NCBI GenBank assembly: GCA_951799425.1
Contig: OX637398.1
Span: 15,720,270-15,784,269 of the forward strand
Direction of reading: 5' to 3'
Source: Ilex aquifolium
Lineage: Eukaryota > Streptophyta > Magnoliopsida > Aquifoliales > Aquifoliaceae
Length of the DNA stretch: 64,000 nt
In this document: piece after piece, positions 1 through 11,927 of the stretch
Position numbering within the stretch: position 1 is the first letter of the stretch
How the letters are laid out: each line of letters opens with the position of its first letter
Notes under the pieces: model-generated
Seen by the model: only the letters and a program-made list of their open reading frames with translations
Database searches by the model: none
Told to the model about the DNA's origin: nothing
Made by a program: the position numbers and the translations under genes

Positions 1-250
1 GGAAGGGTAACTTTGTCCTTAGACAACAAAATTTTTCTGCTAAAGCAAACCATAAGAACATAAATTAGGTCCTCGTCCTTCATACCCAACTTCTTGAACA
101 AACCAATGCACATAATTTCTAAAGAACTCCCTTGATCTATCAAAATCCTTTTCATATAACTTCACGATGCTGAGGACTAGGATCAGGGCATCATTGTGGG
201 GGTGGTGGATCCTCGTTAAGTCCTCATCTGAGAAGTTGATCAACTCTTCA
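1..250 (-). pseudogene. Fragment of Ty3/gypsy (Tat-like) retropepsin
   Basis: Read on the minus strand, this stretch gives a partial aspartic-protease region. It opens with NFSDEDLTRIHHPHNDAL, which matches the pre-protease segment of the other gypsy elements here (FS.DLE..YPHDDPL). After a frameshift near 150 it continues with ILIDQGSSLEI, the active-site D-x-G-S motif of Tat-type proteases, then GLFKKLGMKDEDL. The fragment runs off the left window edge and has no LTR in view. It is a different element from the complete one starting at 487, because its sequence is clearly diverged. The protease assignment rests on motif recognition only. Confidence 0.7.
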
Positions 251-481
251 TTCTGCTCGCTTCAAGGGTTCTTGGCTATCTACTCGATTGTGTTTCCAAT
301 CTTTGTTAGCCTCCCTAATGGCGATCTGCTCACTTTATTTGTGGCCATATTCTTCTCAGTGATTGCATGAATCACCTTTATTTGTGCTGTAGAAAAAGAA
401 AACTCTTACGTTTTTTTTTTTAGTCTTGTTTTACAACCAGGATTTATAATTGCTATTACTAAGTTTTTTCAAATATTATAA
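251..481. other. Unassigned stretch before the first complete element
   Basis: The first part may continue the gypsy fragment upstream of its protease, but stop codons prevent a secure reading. The end is AT-rich with a poly-T run. Positions 482-486 (CTTTT) are the left target-site duplication of the element that starts at 487. Confidence 0.4.
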
Positions 482-486
482 CTTTT

Positions 487-1347
487 TGATGATGCACAAA
501 TCGGTATTGCGCAAGATCAACAGTCAAGAATATAAATGGGTGCAGTCGATGAGCGATAAACAGATAATTAAAGGCGGGACAATAAATAACAGTGAACGCA
601 AAGATATATAGTGGTTCGGTCCGGATGACCTACTCCACTCTCAAAAACGGCAGCGGTGACCGGAGGTGTTTTATTGATGAACAATGTAGCCAGGAGAGTA
701 ACTCCGGGAGTATTACAGTGTTTGGGGAAGAGAGAGAGCAATGTGTGTAGTGAAGTATGTGAAGTATTGGAGGCATGCCCTTACTCTTGAGAGGGCTTAC
801 ATTATATAGTTAGGGTAAGGCGGTGAGGCGGTGACGTGAGGAAGGGGTCTTCCACTATTTTTGTAAGTACAATTTTAGTAGGAATAGATCTCTTTGGTAA
901 GCACAGTTAAGGTAAGAATATATCTCCGTATCCCGGTATTCTTTCCTCATGCTTCTATTCAGTCGGAGGATGATCCTGAGCTGGACTGAGCTTGATCCTG
1001 AGCCTGGGCTTTGAGTTGGAGTGGTTGGACTTGAGTTGGAGTGGCCAGCAGAAGAGAGCGAAGGAGGAACCAGGAGGGATAGCCCTTGGCGGCGCCCCCT
1101 GGGCTGCGCCTGGCTTGGGGATGACTTGGGCGACACCCTCTGATGCCTTGGGCGGCGCCCTCTTGGGTGCTTCCTTTGGCTCTCGCTCTATTTGATTCCT
1201 TCTTGATTTATGAGCAAGTCCAACTTCCTTTAGACTCCGGTGATTTGGACTCCTTTTAATGGGTTGACCCAGCTACGATTGGGCTTTCCTTTGGGCTCTC
1301 TTGGTTTATTCAAATAGGGCTTGGCCCAGTAAAATTCGGGCTCATCA
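487..1347 (-). repeat. Tat-1 3' LTR
   Basis: This is 861 bp and starts TGATGATG and ends TCATCA. It aligns along its length with 10304-11129. The main differences are an extra roughly 20-bp duplication of GAGTTGGAGTGG near 1015-1050 and an extra GC-rich block near 1085-1105. It contains copies of the motif GGGCGGCGCC. Confidence 0.95.
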
Positions 1348-1358
1348 TTTGCCCCCCA
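1348..1358 (-). other. Tat-1 polypurine tract
   Basis: On the minus strand the sequence is TGGGGGGCAAA, directly abutting the 3' LTR start. This is the expected position and composition of the plus-strand priming site for a gypsy element transcribed leftwards. Confidence 0.75.
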
Positions 1359-1765
1359 TGCCCTGAGCCTCTGACTGTCTTCATAAGGAAGGGGTCGAGG
1401 GCATGTGCTTCGTTTTATCCGGGTGAGTCAGAATTTCTCTTGCTCCCCACAGTATCTTTTCATCCTGGGGGACTCGTTGAATTTTTCGATATCGAAATAT
1501 ATATATATATATATATATTCTTGCTGGTTATTGAGCTATTTAATCTCTCCTTCCTCATCCTATTTTCAATTCCTCCTGAGGCTTCCTTAAGAAACTATTC
1601 CTTCAAAGCTTCTCCAAGAAGCCATTTACCAAGCTTCCCCAAGAAGCTACTCACCAAGCTTCTTCAAGAAGCTATTTTTCCTCTATTTAAAGGCTTCCTT
1701 AAGGAGTTACTATTCACCTCTCAGTTTTCATTCAATCTATCCTTCCCCAAGTTCCCACAAAAATC

Positions 1766-4396
1766 ATGGAGACGAGGAGTTCAAAGAAGGTGGCTCCCAT
1801 GGGCGAGACGAAGAAAGGCCCAAGAGTGGGCGCCGGTGCATTGGGCGGCGCCAATGATGAGGTGGGCGACGCCCCAAGGGGCTGCCATGGTGACGGCGGC
1901 GTAGTGGACAGCGGGTCAATAGAGCATGGCCCCTTTGGTGTGGAGTTGAGAGGTGACCGCAGGCCACAAAGCAAAGGGGAGCTCACAGGCAGCGCCCGTG
2001 GTGCCTCGGGCGGCGCCCATGCCATGGGTGGTACCAAGCTTGATGCGGACAGTGGATTTCTTGGTCTTGATGAAGAATAGAGAGAAGGAGGTGCGCCAGA
2101 GGTCCCCCTGGGCGACGCCCCCTTGGGTGGCGCCAGGGGCTTGGGTGACCCCCCTTCGGGCTTCGGTTACTCGGGCCTTTCTCCTCGTGGTGGTTTTGGC
2201 GTGGTTTTGGTAGCTGGTGAGAGACCTTTTGGAACTATTGGCGTGAGATTAGGTACAAGCAAGAAGGCTTCAAACAACTCTTTCAGCGCAGTGGGAGTGA
2301 CCCAAGGTGTCGGAGAGCGACAGGGAGGGTCCTTAAAAGAGACAGGCGGCGCCTCAGGCACCTCAGGGGGTAACTCAGGCATGGTGCAGTCCCTACTTCG
2401 CGAGTCCAGGAAGAGATCGACCACCGATTTGGACAGAACTAGCTCTCAAGGTATATTCCCATTATTCTTTTTACTCTTCTGTTTGCACAATTATTCTCTT
2501 TAGCAATGGTCTGAATTTGCTTTTGCGGGTGTTCACCCAGTCTAGAATAAGACTGCTGGGGACTCCGATAGAGGTTCGGGTACTGAGGCAGACAACGTTT
2601 CCAAGGTAGCTTCTATATTTAGCTTATTTGATCGTGATGAAGATATTGCTGCCATAGTGTTTTCATATCGTATTCCACCCTGCGTGACTTGTCGTCGTGC
2701 TAAGGCCGACGAGACTGCATGCTGTGACTCTCTGGGCGAGATGGCTGTCTACGAGGGCATGTTGGAGGCGGGTCTATGGTTTCCTATTCCTGGGCCAATA
2801 TGTCGGGTTCTCGGGCACTTGTCACTGGTTCTAGGGAGACTGGCTCCCAATGGTTGGAGGGTGATTTTTGTATTTTTTGCATTGTGGCGGTTGGTACACC
2901 TCGATACCGTCCCCCCGCCATTTGAAGAATTTCTAGCTACATATGCGCTTCATGAGAACCCTGCTCCCCACTAGGGATGGTACCGCTTTGCCCCGAGATC
3001 GAGAAAATTCATTATCGGGCTTACATCTAATCTACATAAGTGGAAGAGGAAATTCTTCTTTGTCGGAGGTGAGTGGGCTTCCGAGTCCGACCGTGGCATG
3101 GTACCCACTCGATGGGATACAGTCCCCAAGACCAAGCAAGGTGAGAGTTTTACCTTTGACTTCTGTCTCAATCATCTTGTATTTTTTCTCATAGTGCAAC
3201 TGTCTCTTTATAGCTTCGCCGACTCTGTCTGAGGATCAAGAGAGATTGCTTGAGATGGTTCGTGTCAATCCAACGAAAGAGTTTTCGGAGATTATGTCGG
3301 CGTCTGGTATTTCTGCGGCTCCCTCCAGGCCGGGGAAGAAAGGTACTTGACTCCTCCTATTGAAAACACAATATTGTAGACTTTTTATCTTACACTGGCT
3401 CTGCAGGTCCATCCATTAATAGGTCGATAGTGGGGGAAGTCCTTACTTCCAGGGTGGCATCCTTTCCTCCTCCTCCTTCCAAGAAGGCGAGGACTAGTGC
3501 CCCCCGTTCTTCTCAGCCAGGGCCCACTGGACAGGTTGGTCTCATAGAGGCCGAGCTTGGTGATGTTCCTCCTCCCTCTTTAATTGATGCCTCCTCATTC
3601 CTAAGAGATTGTTCTAGCACCGCTGCGGGGGCTGACGCTCCGGTGCCATCTTCCGCCAGGACTGAGAACCCGCCAAGCTGTCCCACTTCGGGTGATGCCC
3701 TAGCGTCTATGTTGTGGGATGTGATGTTGGCTAGGGAGAGACTTTGTGATTTCGTGACTGTCACGGAAGCCCAAGAGGTTGCCTCTCGAGGTCTAGTGGG
3801 TGTAGTTAATGCTACTGTGGAGGGCTTTGCATTGTTATATCTTGCATTCCTACTTCGCATCTTGGATTTCTTTGCATTCTTTGGCTTAGTTCCTGACTTT
3901 CTTTGTACTTTTACCTTGGAATGTTTGTAGGTGGCCGCTGCCTTGCCTTGTTTGTTTGATAACACCCTGAGGATTGGGGAGGCAGTCAGTGGCCAAGCAA
4001 GGGAGAGGCAGGCACGTAAGGCTGCTTAGGCTTGAGCGGCAGACACGAGAGGATGCCACGGAGCTTGCACGGCAGGCACGAGAGGATGTCGTGAAGCAGC
4101 TGAGGCTCGAGCGGTAGGCACGAGAGGATGTTGCTGAGGAGTTGAGGTGGGCGCAAGAGAGGGCTGCTTAACTTGAATCTGACCTTCGTGTAGCACTTGA
4201 GAGAACTACCAGGGCAGAGGCTCAGATGGATGTTGCTGAGAGGGGCAGGGCCGGTGCCTTCATTGACGGCTACGAGGAGCTCAAGAGGAAGGTCACAGTA
4301 GCATACTCTTTCAATGACTTCTCTATCTTTCAGCCTCATGAGGCTCCAGAGACTGATGATGAGGACTATGTGAGTGGAGGTAGTGAGAGTCACTAG
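1766..4396 (+). pseudogene. Tat-1 antisense ORF (gypsy-type putative transposase-like protein), decayed
   Basis: This is a spliced reading frame on the strand opposite to gag-pol. Proposed exons are 1766-2449 (Gly/Ala-rich, starting METRSSKKVAP, with one in-frame stop at 2078-2080), about 2562-3140, 3214-3351 and from 3407. The exons are bounded by GT-AG signals: donor at 3141, acceptor before 3214, donor near 3352, acceptor before 3407. Exon two carries the diagnostic domain: EGMLEAGLWFPIPGPICRVL, then APNGW, and after a TAG at 2973-2975 KWKRKFFFVGGEW. This pattern resembles the family called transposase (putative) gypsy type, which I believe is Pfam PF04195. The 3' part (3990-4180) is a degenerate repeat of AGGCACGAGAGGATG that would give a charged helical tail. 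Biochemical function is unknown for the whole family. At least two nonsense codons in conserved exons make this copy a pseudogene. Confidence 0.7.
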
Positions 4397-4625
4397 GAGT
4401 GTGGTGCCTTTGCATTTTTTGTTCCGTTGACAGACTATGTGTCAATTTTTATAAAGAGTTCATGGACTTGAATGAAATACAACTCTTTTTTTTTTGAGAA
4501 AATATTGAAAATTTTATTTCATCGTTCAAAGTAAATATTTGAAGGAAATCGACTAACATAGAAAATTAACAAACAAGGTAAATAGCCTAAACAGTGGACA
4601 CTAGCTCATGACTTACTGACCCTAG

Positions 4626-7600
4626 CTACTGGTAGTATTTCTTTAGATGCTCCGCATTCCATGGTGGGCCAGGACATTTCCTTCAAAATTTCAGATTTTA
4701 TAGGTACCCGGCCTTACTACGTCCGTGACCGTGTAGGGTCCTTCCTAGTTGGGTCCCAGTTTTCCTTCCCATTAGTCTTTGGTAGACAGGATGACCTTTT
4801 TTAGGACCAGGTCCCCGGGTAAAAAGGACCGAGGATTCACCCTCGAGTTGTAGTACTTGGTCATATGATGCTTGTACTCTGCATTCCTAAGTATGCATAT
4901 CTCCCTCTCCTCCTCCACCAAGTCGAGGTTGATGCAGAGGCCTTCTTCATTACTGGTAGGGTCATGGTGCTGGACCCTAAGGGAGTGTACCCCGATTTCA
5001 ACGAGTATCACTACCTCTGTCCCATAGGCTAGAGAGAAAGGGGTCTCACCCGTAGGACTTCTTGGTGTCGTCCGATAGGCCCATAGTACTCCTGGAAGTT
5101 CGTTTACCCACTTCCCTTTTGCAGTCTCTAGTTTGGCTTTCAGGTTGCGCAGTATGGTCCTAACAGTGACATCTGCTTGCCCGTTCGCCTGTGGATGGAC
5201 GGGGCTGGAGTGGGGCTGCTTGATCTAGAGGTCTGCGTTGTCACTTACGATGGCGTGTGGTATCCCAAAACGGTAGAATAGACTTCTCCATATAAAGCCC
5301 TTTATTTTCTGGTCTGTGATTCTGGCTAAGGCTTCGACTTCTGCCCACTTAGTGAAGTAGTCGATGGTTATGACTACAAACTTGCACTGGCCTCAACTCA
5401 CAGGGAGGGGACCTAGGATGTCGATCCCCTACATGGAGAAGGGCCATGGGCTCTGGATGGTGGTGAGCTCTTCAGGTGGCTGTCTGAGCACAGTTGCAAA
5501 GCGCTGACACTTGTCACATCTCTTGACAAAGTCTCGGGTGTCTCGGATCATGGTAGGCCAATAGTATCCCTGCCTAACTGCTTTATGTGCCAATGCATGC
5601 CCTCCCGAATGATTCCCGCATATTCCCTCATGGTATAGTCAGCCTCCTCGGGGGTGAGACAATGGAGCAGTGGGAGAGAATGACTTTTCTTGTAGAGGGT
5701 GTTCTGTAGAATGACATACATGGACGCTCTCATCCTCAACCTTTTGGCTTCCGCTGGGTTATCTAGGAGAGTGCCCTCCTCTAAGTAAGCTCGGATATGA
5801 GTCATCTAGTTGGACTCCGAGGATGCGAAGTGGACCTTGTCTTCCTCTGGCTTGGTGGTACTAGGCTTGAACTGATGACCTGTCAGCGCTAGGCCCTGAG
5901 TATGTTGGCAGAGGCAAACTTGGCGAGGGCGTCTGCCATAGCATTCTCCTCTCGGGGCACATGGTGTATCTCAAAGCAGACAAACTTCATGAGTAGGGCT
6001 TGGACCACCGAGAGGTACTCTTGCATCCTTTCCTTCTTTGATTCGAAATGCCCCCTCACCTGGTTGACTATGAGTTGCGAGTCACTGTAGGCTGTCAGGT
6101 TGAGGGTCTCCATCTCCAATGCCAGTTTCAAGCCTGATATGAGGGCCTCATACTCAGCCTGATTATTTGATGTGGCAAAGTTGAGTGAAACAACGTACTT
6201 CAATGGAGTGCCATACAGATTGATCAACACTAGTCCGGCTCCGCCACCCTCGTTGGTGGAGGACCCATCAACATAAAGCTTCCAGCATGGGGTATCAAGT
6301 GATTGGGGCGACACTTGGGTATAGGAGTGGGTGGCATGTGGTGTGGGCAGTGAAGGCAACGCCCTAGGCAGGCTGGGCGGCGCCCCGGGCTACCCAGTCT
6401 GCGGGGCTGCGTCCGGCTCCTTCTCTGGTTCGTGGATTTTTCCTTGAGGTGCATCTAGACTGGTCTCCTGGAGGGTGGAGTCAGTGTGCACTGAACAGGT
6501 GGGCGCAGGGGGCGCCTGGTGCTTCCTCCTCAAACTCTTGCGGTGGGGTAGACTCGGCAATGAAGTCTACAAGTGCCTGTGCTTTGATGGCAGCCCTCGG
6601 CTGGTACTGCACATCGAATTCGCTCAACTCCCCAGCCCACTTGAGTAGTCTCCTTGAGACATCAGTCTTCCCCAAAATCCTTTTGAGTGGTTGATTTGTG
6701 ACAACCACAATGGCATGGATCTGGAAGTAGTGACGTAGGCGTCTGGCTGCAGTGACAAGGGCGAGAGCCAATTTTTCAAGCTCTGAATGCCTCACCTCTG
6801 CTCCCCGATAGGCTCTGCTTACATAATATACGGGCTTCTGGATGCCTTCATCCTCTTTGATGAGGACCGAGTTTACAACGGATGATGAGGAGGAGAGGTA
6901 AAGGTAGAGAGTCTCTCCTGGTACAGTATGGGTGAGAAGTGGCGGTTTGGCGAGGTAGGCCTTAAGCTTCTGGAATGCCTCCTCTACGTCTGAGCTCCAC
7001 TAGAAAGACCTGCGAAGGATTTTAAAAAATGGTAGGCACTTATCTGCAGACTTAGAGACAAACATGTTGAGGGCTGCTATTCTCCCGTTAAGGCGCTGAA
7101 CATCCTTTGTTGAAGCGGGGGACCTCATCTCCAAGACGTCTCGGATTTTGTCGGGGTTGGCTTCAATACCCCTTTTGTGGACCATGAAGCCTAAGAACTT
7201 CCCTGAGCTGACGCCGAAGGCGCATTTTTCAGGGTTCAACTTCATCTTGTAGGTTCTCAGCATGTCAAAGGCCTCCTGCAGATGTGCTACATGATCATTC
7301 GCTACTGTACTTTTCACCAGCATGTCGTCTACATAGACCTCCATCGTCTTTCCAATCTGGGCCTCGAACATCTTATTGACAAGGCGCTGATATGTGGCTC
7401 CGGCATTCTTGAGCCCAAAAGACATTACCTTGTAATAGTAAGTACCTCTCGGGGTGATGAATGAGGTTTTCTCCTGGTCTGGAGGGAACATACTGATTTG
7501 ATTGTACCCATAGTAGGCGTCCAGAAAACTCAGGAGTTCGTGTCCAGCAGTGGCGTCAATGAGGAGGTCGATGCGTGGGATAGGAAAGCTTTCCTTGGGA

Positions 7601-8586
7601 CAGGCTTTGTTGAGCTCCGTGAAGTCCAAACAGAGTAGCCACTTCCCATTGGCCTTTGTTACCATCACCATATTGGACAGCCAGTCTGGGTAGGCTACCT
7701 CCCTCACTGATCCATTTGTCAGCAGCTTGTCTACTTCATCCTCCATGGCTTGCCCCCTTTCTGCACTTACACTTCTCAACTTCTAGCGGATTGGCTTGTA
7801 TCTGGGATTAACATTGAGTCGGTGGGAGGCCACTTCAGGGTTGATGCCCTCCAAGTCTTCGTGGGACCAAGTGAAGACGTTTGCGTTCCTCCTGAGGAAG
7901 TCTACCAAGGCAGATGCCCGCTCCTGGGAGAGTGAGGAGCCTAGGTAGACCTTCCTTTTCGGAAGGCCGTGATCTAGTATTACTGGGCGGAGTTCCTCTA
8001 CTCGTTCACCCCTTTCCACGGTACTGTCGTCTCTGGGGTCAAGGACTTCGACTTGGAGAGTCTCTTGTGGTGTCCTAGCCCTCATGGAGGCCACATAGCA
8101 TTCTTTGGCCGAGACTTGGTCTCCGCTGATTTCCCCAATCCCGTTGGAAGTTGGGAAGCGGAGGAGAAGGTGATAGGTTGATAGCACTGCCCTTAGGGCG
8201 TTGAGGGCAGGACGTCCAAGTATTATGTTGTAAGCGGAAGGCCAATCAAGTACAAGAAAGTTTACCATGATAGTAGAGCTCCTCGGTGCAGTCCCTGCTG
8301 TGACAGACAGGGTGATAGACCCCAAGGGATGAACTCTCTCTCCTGAGAAACCAACCAAAGGAGTCCCGACTGGCTGTAGTCTCTCTTTGCCGAGATGAAG
8401 GCTATTATAGGCTGTGGCAAATAGGATGTCGGCGGAACTGCCACTGTTGACTAGGACTCTCCTGACCTGGTAGTTGGCCACCATCAAGGTTAAGACCAGA
8501 GGGTCGTCATGTGGGACCTGGATCCATTCAAGGTCTCTGTTTGAGAAGGTGATGACCTCCTCCTCCCCATGTCGGGGTGTCTTCAT
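4626..8586 (-). pseudogene. Tat-1 pol: protease, RT, RNase H, second RNase H, integrase
   Basis: The order on the minus strand is protease (8586-7783), where the active site reads VLVNSGSSADI with N in place of the catalytic D; reverse transcriptase (7779-7000) with EVYVDDML and GLKNAGATYQRLVN; the classical gypsy RNase H (about 6795-6480); a second, archaeal-like RNase H (6359-5889) with LYVDGSSTNEGG, NNQAEYEA and YSDSQL; and integrase (about 5805-4626) ending AEHLKKYYQ-stop. Stops separate protease from RT (7780-7782), split the RNase H linker, and interrupt integrase several times, so no polyprotein can be made. The second RNase H places the element in the Tat group. The C-terminus matches those of the two other Tat elements in the window. 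Confidence 0.9.
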
Positions 8587-8788
8587 TGGGCGAGAGTCGT
8601 GTGACTCTGCCTGTCTGGCTTTCCAAGCGTGCGCCTTCCTGACGGAGTTGTAGTCACCTCCTCCTCCTAACCCCCCTACGATGGTCTGAATCTCACCGAG
8701 GGGCTGTTGGCGCTCGCGTTCCTCATGTGGTGGAGCTGGTCCTCGACCAGCAACATATTGCCTTAGTTGGCCTCGCTGAATAAGTTCC

Positions 8789-10245
8789 TCAATCTGTTTC
8801 TTTCAACTGGAAGTTGTCGTCTGTGTCACGGCCGTGGTCGCGGTGGAAATGACAGTACTTGCTGGGATTCCGACGCTTGGGGCCGGACTTCATTTTTTCG
8901 GGCCAACGGACGGCGGGGTCATCCTGTATCTGGAACAGGATGTCTTCCACTGAGGCGTTGAGTGGTGTGAAAGGCTGTCGGTCTCTCGGAGGTAGTGGAC
9001 CGAGATGGTCCTTCACAGGCACTCTGTCGGCTTTCTTCTTCTTATTCTCAGTCTCCCTTCTGTCTTCACGGGTTTCTTTCCTCTTCTCCCCTCCTCGGGA
9101 GGACTCACCCCGGCGGGCCTTGGTGACGTCCTCAGCGTTTATGTATTTATGTGTCCTGGACAGCAGCTCGGGCATGCTGGAGGGCGGTTTCTTGAGTACT
9201 GAGAACATGAAACTGGAGGAGCGGAGTCTAGCGATAAAAGCGGCCAAAGCCACCTTATCATCCGGTTCCTCAACCTAAAGAACCTCCTCGTTGAAGCAGG
9301 CAAGGTAGTCTCTGAGGATTTCATCCCTGTCCTACTTGATAGTGAGCAGGTGGGTTACTGGTTTCTGATGGCGACGCCCTCCAATGAAGTGAGAGACGAA
9401 GGCTCTGCTAAGCTCTGCGAAAGAGCGGATGGAGGAGGGCTTTATTTTGGAGAACCACTGTCGAGCAGACCCCTTCAAGATGGTAGAGAAGGCTCTACAC
9501 ATGATCTCCTCAGGCACGTTGTGGAGTTGCATGAGGGACTTGTATGTGTCAAGATGGTCAAGGGGGTCTTTAGTGCCGTCGAAGATCTCGATGGTGGGCA
9601 TCTTGAACTTCGAGGGCAAAGGATAATTGACGATATCAGAAACAAAAGGCGTATCGGTACGTCTTACCAGGTAGTCCACGGCTTCAGGCGCTTGTGCCTT
9701 GATGACGTTGAGGGCATCACCAAGTTGGTTTTGCACCTCCTTAATCTTTTCGTCCTAATGATTGGGGACCTCCTTAGCCGGATGGTGGTACTGGCTATCA
9801 TGGTCTCCATATTGGCTTTCTCCATCTTTGTGCTCCTGCACAGGTACGTGTGGAGGGGGTACACGTGAGCTCCCTACGCGCTAAGGAGGGACTGCTGGGC
9901 GAGGTGCGCCATGGTATGGCCTTGGGGCATTCTAGCGAGGACCTCATGGTGAGGGGGTGCCTGATGCCCAGAAGGAAGGGGTTGCTGCTCTTTTACTGTT
10001 GGAGGGAGTGGTGTTCCTCCTACAGGGTGAGGAGTGACGCCCCCTTGAGTGAGCATTAACTGGATGATCTGCTGGTTTTGTTTTACTAGCAGCTGCACAG
10101 TCTGAAAGAACTGTTGCTGTTGTCCAACGATGGGAGTTGCCATGGTAGAGGGTTCTGAAGGTGCGAGGGGAGGCGGAGCCTCCTCCCGGTGGGCCGGGTT
10201 GTTGTCTCCAGGTTGTTGAGACCTCGATCTAGTAGTGATTGCCAT
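8789..10245 (-). pseudogene. Tat-1 gag
   Basis: The start is the ATG at 10243-10245 (MAITTRSRSQQPG), about 60 bp inside the 5' LTR, as in Tat-2 and Tat-3. A glutamine/proline-rich N-terminal part ends with a frameshift near 9880. The capsid-like core follows at 9736-9332 (PTIEIFDGTKDPLDHL, CRAFSTILKGSARQWF, FVSHFIG), then a stop, then 9253-8789 with a basic Arg/Lys/Glu region and a C-x2-H-x4-H-x4-type zinc-knuckle relic (KYCHFHRDHGRDTDDN). The last Cys of that relic is replaced by N, so the nucleocapsid motif is broken as well. The protein would have packaged the element RNA. Confidence 0.85.
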
Positions 10246-10291
10246 GGATTGAAAGAGTAGGAAAGTAGTAGAATCTAAGTCTTTCCCACAG

Positions 10292-10300
10292 ACGGGGCCA
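10292..10300 (-). other. Tat-1 primer-binding site
   Basis: The minus strand reads TGGCCCCGT two to four bases inside the 5' LTR. The other two Tat elements have TGGCGCCGT at the same place, which matches the 3' end of plant tRNA-Asp. Tat-1 differs by one base. Confidence 0.65.
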
Positions 10301-10303
10301 AAT

Positions 10304-11129
10304 TGATGATGCACAAATTGGTATTGCGCAAGATCAACAGTCAAGAATATGAATGGGTGCAGTCGATGAGTGATAAACAAATAATTAAAGGCGGGACAAT
10401 AAATAACAGTGAACGCAATGATTTATAGTAGTTCGGTCCGGATGACCTACTCCACTCTCAGGAACGGCAGCGGTGGCCGGAGGTGTTTTATTGATGAACA
10501 ATGTAGCCGGGAGAGTAACTCCGGGAGTATTACGGTGCTTGTGGAAGAGAGAGAGCAATGTGTATAGTGAAGTATGTGAGGTATTGAAGGCGTGCCCTTA
10601 CTCTTGAGAGGGCTTACATTATATAGTTAGGGTAAGACGGTGAGGCGGTGACGTGAGGAAGGGTCTTCCACTATTTTGGTAAGTACAATTTTAGTAGGAA
10701 TAGATCTCTTTGGTAAGCACAGTTAAGGTAGGAATAGATCTCCGTATCCTGGTATTATTTCCTCGTGCTCCTATTCAGTTGGAGGATGATCCTGAGCTGG
10801 ACTGAGCTTGATCCTGAGCTTGGGCTTTGAGTTGGAGTGGCCAGCAGAAGAGAGCGAAGGAGGAACCCGGAGGGACAGCCCTGGGCGGCGCCTGGCTTGG
10901 GGATGACTTGGGCAACGCCCTCTTATGCCTTGGGCGGCACCCTCTTGGGTGCTTCCTTTGGCTCGCGCTCCATTTGATTCTTTCTTGATTTATGAGCAGG
11001 TCCAACTTCCTTTAGACTCCGGTGATTTGGACTCCTTTTAATGGGTTGATCCCGCTACGATTGGGCTTTCCTTTGGGCTCTCTTGGTTTATTCAAATAGG
11101 GTTTGGCCCAGTAAAATTCGGGCTCATCA
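10304..11129 (-). repeat. Tat-1 5' LTR
   Basis: This is 826 bp, and starts TGATGATGCA and ends CTCATCA. On the minus strand a TATATAAT box lies at 10618-10625. An AATAAA signal lies about 130 bp further along (complement of TTTATT near 10486-10491), so the repeat has a plausible promoter and polyadenylation layout. It is followed at 11130-11134 by the right target-site duplication CTTTT. Confidence 0.95.
10618..10625 (-). promoter_or_regulatory. TATA box of Tat-1 5' LTR
   Basis: TATATAAT on the minus strand sits mid-LTR, in the orientation needed to transcribe gag-pol. The assignment is by sequence and position only. Confidence 0.55.
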
Positions 11130-11134
11130 CTTTT

Positions 11135-11927
11135 ATTATGTATTTTTTCTCAAGAATAATTTTCCAATTATAGAAATAAATTTAATGTGAGAAACACATT
11201 CAACATAGTGTTCTATTTTTCAATTATAAGAACACTTGTATATTTCAATTTTAGGGAATGACCCGAAAATTTAGTTTTGCAATTTCTCAAGAACCGAAGC
11301 TAACCCGAAAAAGATTAAACATCAACTCTAATTTTCTTCCCATAACTTCTTCACTGTTTACCTAGCAAAAGAATGGTTCTTCATTATGTCCTTATTCATA
11401 TACACTCACATATTTATACATGGGAAACTAAACATGGGTCAAGAGGGCCCCATTTGCAAATGATATACCAGCTAGGTCCATATTTATCAGGGAACTATTT
11501 TTATGGGGATTCTCCAATACCACAAAACTTTCATTGATGCACTCTCAAAGTCGATGCGAATTTTCACTCATTAAGGATTATTCATTTTAAAGATTTTTGT
11601 TTCTGTGAAAAGTAATTATTTGAACATCATTTGCTGGTGTAATTCATTGTCAAATTAACAGTGAATTCGATCAACTAAAGTCGAATGAATCACTGTTTGT
11701 CGAATACTAACAATGAATTAGACAAATTTGGGGGAGTATTCTTGTACGATTAGATTGACTTCATATTGATTTGGACCCTTTTTTATGGTTTATGTGGGAG
11801 ACATATTTTAAAATTTAAGGATGTAATGTTCGAAAGATGCATCGAGTTACCCTTTAAATAAGTCTTAACTAGCTTTCAAATTAGCCTGATGATTGAGCAG
11901 CCTTTGTCTATCCTTATAATCTTGTGA
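11135..11927. other. AT-rich intergenic DNA
   Basis: No coding region, RNA gene or clear repeat was recognised on either strand. Confidence 0.5.

Larger units (their letters stand above)
487..11129 (-). mobile_element. Tat-1: complete Ty3/gypsy Tat-lineage retrotransposon
   Basis: Two long terminal repeats (487-1347 and 10304-11129) begin TGATGATGCA and end CTCATCA. They are flanked by an exact 5-bp target duplication, CTTTT, at 482-486 and 11130-11134. Coding order on the minus strand is gag, protease, reverse transcriptase, RNase H, a second RNase H, integrase, so the right LTR is the 5' LTR. There is no chromodomain. A roughly 3.2-kb region between integrase and the 3' LTR carries an antisense spliced gene on the plus strand. 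The second RNase H plus an extra antisense ORF is diagnostic of the Tat lineage. All reading frames carry stops or frameshifts, so the copy cannot be autonomous. Full length is about 10.6 kb. Confidence 0.95.

Noticed and set aside
855-1195. Open frames inside the Tat-1 LTR
   Set aside because: They arise from GC-rich LTR sequence, lack motifs and are not conserved between the two LTRs.
3513-3965. Minus-strand frame opposite the Tat-1 antisense ORF
   Set aside because: It lies outside gag-pol and mirrors the Ser/Ala/Pro-rich antisense exon; no recognisable domain.
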